Assembly (NCBI RefSeq): GCF_001434335.1
Contig: NZ_AZFM01000001.1
Location: forward strand, 62,001-126,000
Length of the DNA stretch: 64,000 bases
Origin: Lactobacillus kalixensis DSM 16043
GTDB lineage: Bacteria > Bacillota > Bacilli > Lactobacillales > Lactobacillaceae
Reading direction: 5' to 3'
Shown: in pieces, positions 61,478 through 64,000 of the stretch
Layout: each line of letters begins with the position of its first letter
How positions within the stretch are numbered: the stretch's first letter is position 1
Translations under genes and position numbers: made by a program
Notes under the pieces: model-generated
Seen by the model: only the letters and a program-made list of their open reading frames with translations
The model's database searches: none
What the model was told of the DNA's origin: nothing

Positions 61478-63253
61478 ATGTATTATTCAAATGGTAATTA
61501 TGAGGCCTTTGCTGATACTCTTAAGCCCGAAGGCGTTGAAAATAAATCGGCTTATATCATTGGTAGTGGACTAGCAGGCTTAGCTGCTGCCGTTTTCTTA
61601 ATTCGTGATGCCCATATGGATGGTAAGAAGATCCACATCTTGGAAGAATTACCTGTTGCAGGTGGTTCATTAGATGGGGCTGATCGTCCTAACGCTGGTT
61701 TTGTTGTTCGCGGTGGACGTGAAATGGAAAACCACTTTGAATGCTTATGGGATATGTATCGCTCAATTCCAAGTTTGGAAGTACCTGGTGCATCATACTT
61801 AGATGAATATTATTGGTTGGATAAAAAAGACCCTAACTCATCTAACTGTCGCTTGATTTATAAGCGCGGAAATCGTTTACCTAGTGACGGACAATATGGA
61901 CTAGGCAAGTGTGCTAACGAAATTGTTAAATTGATTATGACTCCTGAAAGTGAACTTCAAGGTGAAACTATTGAAGATTACTTCAGTGACGAATTCTTTG
62001 AAACTAATTTCTGGGCATATTGGTCAACAATGTTTGCCTTTGAAAAGTGGCACTCATTGATTGAAATGCGCCGCTATGCAATGCGCTTTATCCACCACAT
62101 TGATGGTTTGCCAGACTTTACTGCATTGAAGTTCAACAAATATAACCAATACGAATCAATGGTTAAGCCAGTCTTAGCTTACTTAAAGGATCACAATGTT
62201 GATATTCAATATGATGTTCATGTAAGAAACATTGAAGTCGATCACGAAGGCGAAGAAAAGATTGCTAAGAAGATCATCACTGAAAAAGATGGTAAAGATG
62301 CAGAAATTGCTTTAAGCCGTGATGACATTGTCTTTGTAACAAATGGCTCAATCACTGAAAGCTCAACTTATGGTGGTCAAAATACTCCAGCTCCTATTAC
62401 TCATGCTAAAGGTAGTTCATGGAAATTATGGGAAAACTTGGCTGCACAAGATCCAGCATTCGGTCATCCAGATGTCTTCTGTGAAAACATTCCAGAACGT
62501 AGTTGGTTTGTCTCTGCAACTGCAACTTTGAAGAACAAGAAGACTGCTCCATACTTTGAGCGTTTAACTAAGCGCAGCTTATATGATGGTCGTGTAAACA
62601 CTGGTGGTATTATCACAGTTATGGATTCTAACTGGGGTCTTAGCTTTACTATTCACCGTCAACCACACTTCAAGAGTCAAAAGCCGAATGAAATTGTTGT
62701 TTGGATTTACGCTTTGTATTCAGATACTGAAGGTAACTACATTAAGAAGAGAGTAGTTGATTGTACTGGTAAGGAAATCGCTGAAGAAATGCTTTACCAC
62801 TTAGGCGTTCCAGAGGATAAGATTGAAGAACTTGCAAGCGAAGAAAACATGAATACTGTTCCTGTTTACATGCCATATATCACAAGTTACTTCATGGTTC
62901 GTAAGGATGGCGATCGTCCAGCAGTTGTTCCAAAGGGTTCTGTTAACTTAGCATTTATTGGTAACTTTGCAGAAAGTCCAACTAGAGATACAGTCTTTAC
63001 TACTGAGTATTCTGTCAGAACTGCGATGGAAGCTGTTTATACTTTGTTCAATGTTGACCGCGGAGTGCCAGAAGTATTCGACTCTATCTTTGATATTCGT
63101 CAATTGCTTAGAGCAATGTACTACATGTCTGATAAGAAGAAGTTAGAAGACCAAGAAATGCCATTGCCTGAAAAGCTCGCTGTTAAGGCTGGAATGAAGA
63201 AGATTAAGCGGACATGGGTAGCCCAACTATTGAAAGAAGCTAACTTAATTTAA
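61478..63253 (+). CDS. ohyA: oleate hydratase (myosin-cross-reactive antigen family)
   Basis: A 591-residue FAD-dependent enzyme that adds water to the cis-9 double bond of oleic and linoleic acids. It has the N-terminal FAD loop [15 protein letters not shown], the [15 protein letters not shown] motif and the conserved [19 protein letters not shown], where the catalytic Glu lies. The C-terminal half carries the family's [23 protein letters not shown]. Length is normal. In gut lactobacilli the family detoxifies free fatty acids and feeds conjugated linoleic acid formation. It has its own promoter and terminator. Confidence 0.96.
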   Translation: MYYSNGNYEAFADTLKPEGVENKSAYIIGSGLAGLAAAVFLIRDAHMDGKKIHILEELPVAGGSLDGADRPNAGFVVRGGREMENHFECLWDMYRSIPSLEVPGASYLDEYYWLDKKDPNSSNCRLIYKRGNRLPSDGQYGLGKCANEIVKLIMTPESELQGETIEDYFSDEFFETNFWAYWSTMFAFEKWHSLIEMRRYAMRFIHHIDGLPDFTALKFNKYNQYESMVKPVLAYLKDHNVDIQYDVHVRNIEVDHEGEEKIAKKIITEKDGKDAEIALSRDDIVFVTNGSITESSTYGGQNTPAPITHAKGSSWKLWENLAAQDPAFGHPDVFCENIPERSWFVSATATLKNKKTAPYFERLTKRSLYDGRVNTGGIITVMDSNWGLSFTIHRQPHFKSQKPNEIVVWIYALYSDTEGNYIKKRVVDCTGKEIAEEMLYHLGVPEDKIEELASEENMNTVPVYMPYITSYFMVRKDGDRPAVVPKGSVNLAFIGNFAESPTRDTVFTTEYSVRTAMEAVYTLFNVDRGVPEVFDSIFDIRQLLRAMYYMSDKKKLEDQEMPLPEKLAVKAGMKKIKRTWVAQLLKEANLI

Positions 63254-63261
63254 TAATTTTG

Positions 63262-63295
63262 AGAAGAGTCTGAGATTTATTCTCAGACTTTTCCT
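63262..63295 (+). terminator. terminator of the oleate hydratase gene
   Basis: AGTCTGAGA pairs with TCTCAGACT around a TTTAT loop, followed by T residues. Confidence 0.85.
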
Positions 63296-63309
63296 TGTAA
63301 GAGGTAAAA

Positions 63310-64000
63310 ATGAAATTTTCACAAAATGGACAACTTTTTGAATTAGAAAGTGGAAAAAGGAAGTTAAAACTAGATGTACTAACTCCGGAAATTATTAGAG
63401 TCTTTGAAGAAGATAGTAATTCTTATGCTATTGATGGCGATAAGAGAATCAAGACCGATGTTAAAACAGAAGAAACAAATGATGGCTTAATCATATCAAC
63501 ATCAATACTTAAATTAAAAATAGATCAAGATTTACATGTGGATGTATATGATAATAAAAAACATCCATTAGTTCTTGATTATCGCGGCAAGAGAATTAAA
63601 CTTGATCGCGGGATTAATCCAGAACAGGAAAAATTAGCGGCATCAGAAGGTCACAAGTTAAGCGATGAAGACGATTATCCTGTTCTTGCGGTTAAGCAAC
63701 TTGCTGAAGATGAACAATTCTACGGTTTAGGCGATAAGACCGGCTTTTTAAACAAGCGTGGTTATGAATACGACAACTGGAATACAGACAATCCTGAGCC
63801 ACAAGTTGAAAGTTTTAAAACACTTTATAAGTCAATTCCGTTTTTAATCGGAGTCAAAGACGGGTATCCATATGGTTTATTCTTTGATAATACCTATAAG
63901 AGCCACTTTGATTTAGGAAAGGAAAGCTCATCTTACTATTTCTATGGGGCTAAAGACGGACAACTGAATTACTACATTATTGGTGGTAAAACTTTAAAAG
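63310..64000 (+). CDS. GH31 alpha-glucosidase, N-terminal part (truncated by the window)
   Basis: The frame opens with ATG 63310 after AGAGG and runs off the right edge, giving 230 codons without a stop. The visible part is the beta-sandwich that precedes the GH31 barrel: ELESGKRKLKLDVLTPEIIRV at the start, then QFYGLGDKTGFLNKRGYEYDNWNTDN, KSIPFLIGVKDGYPYGLFFDN and SSYYFYGAKDGQLNYYII. The YGLGDKTG and PYGLFFDN motifs are typical. The catalytic Asp lies beyond the window. Substrate may be isomaltose- or maltose-like oligosaccharides; not decided. Confidence 0.88.
   Translation, partial: MKFSQNGQLFELESGKRKLKLDVLTPEIIRVFEEDSNSYAIDGDKRIKTDVKTEETNDGLIISTSILKLKIDQDLHVDVYDNKKHPLVLDYRGKRIKLDRGINPEQEKLAASEGHKLSDEDDYPVLAVKQLAEDEQFYGLGDKTGFLNKRGYEYDNWNTDNPEPQVESFKTLYKSIPFLIGVKDGYPYGLFFDNTYKSHFDLGKESSSYYFYGAKDGQLNYYIIGGKTLK

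Noticed and set aside
1-64000. tRNA, rRNA, transposase or prophage genes
   Set aside because: None was seen on reading; no transposase-like protein or tRNA cloverleaf was recognised, although a tRNA scan was not possible.

Overview
The window is AT-rich, gene-dense DNA from a low-GC Gram-positive bacterium. It is most probably a host-associated Lactobacillus of the johnsonii/gasseri/acidophilus group. This is an inference from several features: SLAP-type secreted proteins, an LPQTG-anchored MucBP adhesin with an FSIRK signal peptide, sucrose phosphorylase, oleate hydratase, a mannose-family PTS, DUF1827, and strong AGGAGG-type ribosome binding sites. No rRNA, tRNA, complete insertion sequence or prophage is visible.

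Layout. Positions 1-7.7 kb hold two alpha/beta hydrolases (the second a lipoprotein broken by a 1-nt frameshift), an orphan HicB-like protein, a disulfide oxidoreductase, a serine hydrolase, small membrane or PH-SHOCT proteins, a secreted protein with two cystatin-like repeats, and an AlkD-like protein. From 7.7 to 19.2 kb come PEP carboxylase, a luciferase-like monooxygenase with a palindromic operator, a hypoxanthine phosphoribosyltransferase, a T-box-controlled branched-chain amino acid carrier, two tandem DHA2 drug exporters, a GNAT protein and an XRE regulator. From 19.2 to 25.3 kb there is a mannose-family PTS operon whose EIIAB gene carries an in-frame TAG, an aldo/keto reductase, and an Rgg regulator facing a SLAP-domain secreted protein. 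From 25.3 to 40.5 kb lie pyrR-uracil permease with a PyrR attenuator, a HAD phosphatase, AraC regulators, an MFS exporter, an orphan PhnD-like lipoprotein, a MarR-controlled heterodimeric ABC exporter, an amidohydrolase, sucrose phosphorylase and murC.

From 40.5 to 64 kb the content is mostly core: rlmCD-like methyltransferase, recX, corC-like protein, prfC, clpE (with a CIRCE element on its promoter), ptsHI, spx, the LPQTG adhesin, mecA, coiA, yjbH, a CYTH protein, relQ-nadK-rluD, oleate hydratase and the start of a GH31 glucosidase.

How the genes work together. Spx, MecA, YjbH and ClpE form a stress-proteolysis neighbourhood that also holds RelQ, an order familiar from other Firmicutes. 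HPr and Enzyme I drive PTS uptake, but the local mannose PTS looks disabled by its stop codon. PyrR senses pyrimidines for the permease and the T-box senses an uncharged tRNA for BrnQ. The most unusual observations are the secreted double cystatin-like protein, a two-repeat type I-E CRISPR relic without cas genes (about 40.53-40.62 kb), a deletion scar that preserves the flanks of a second aldo/keto reductase locus, an Rgg/SLAP divergon with a perfect palindrome, and several genes damaged by single-base changes.
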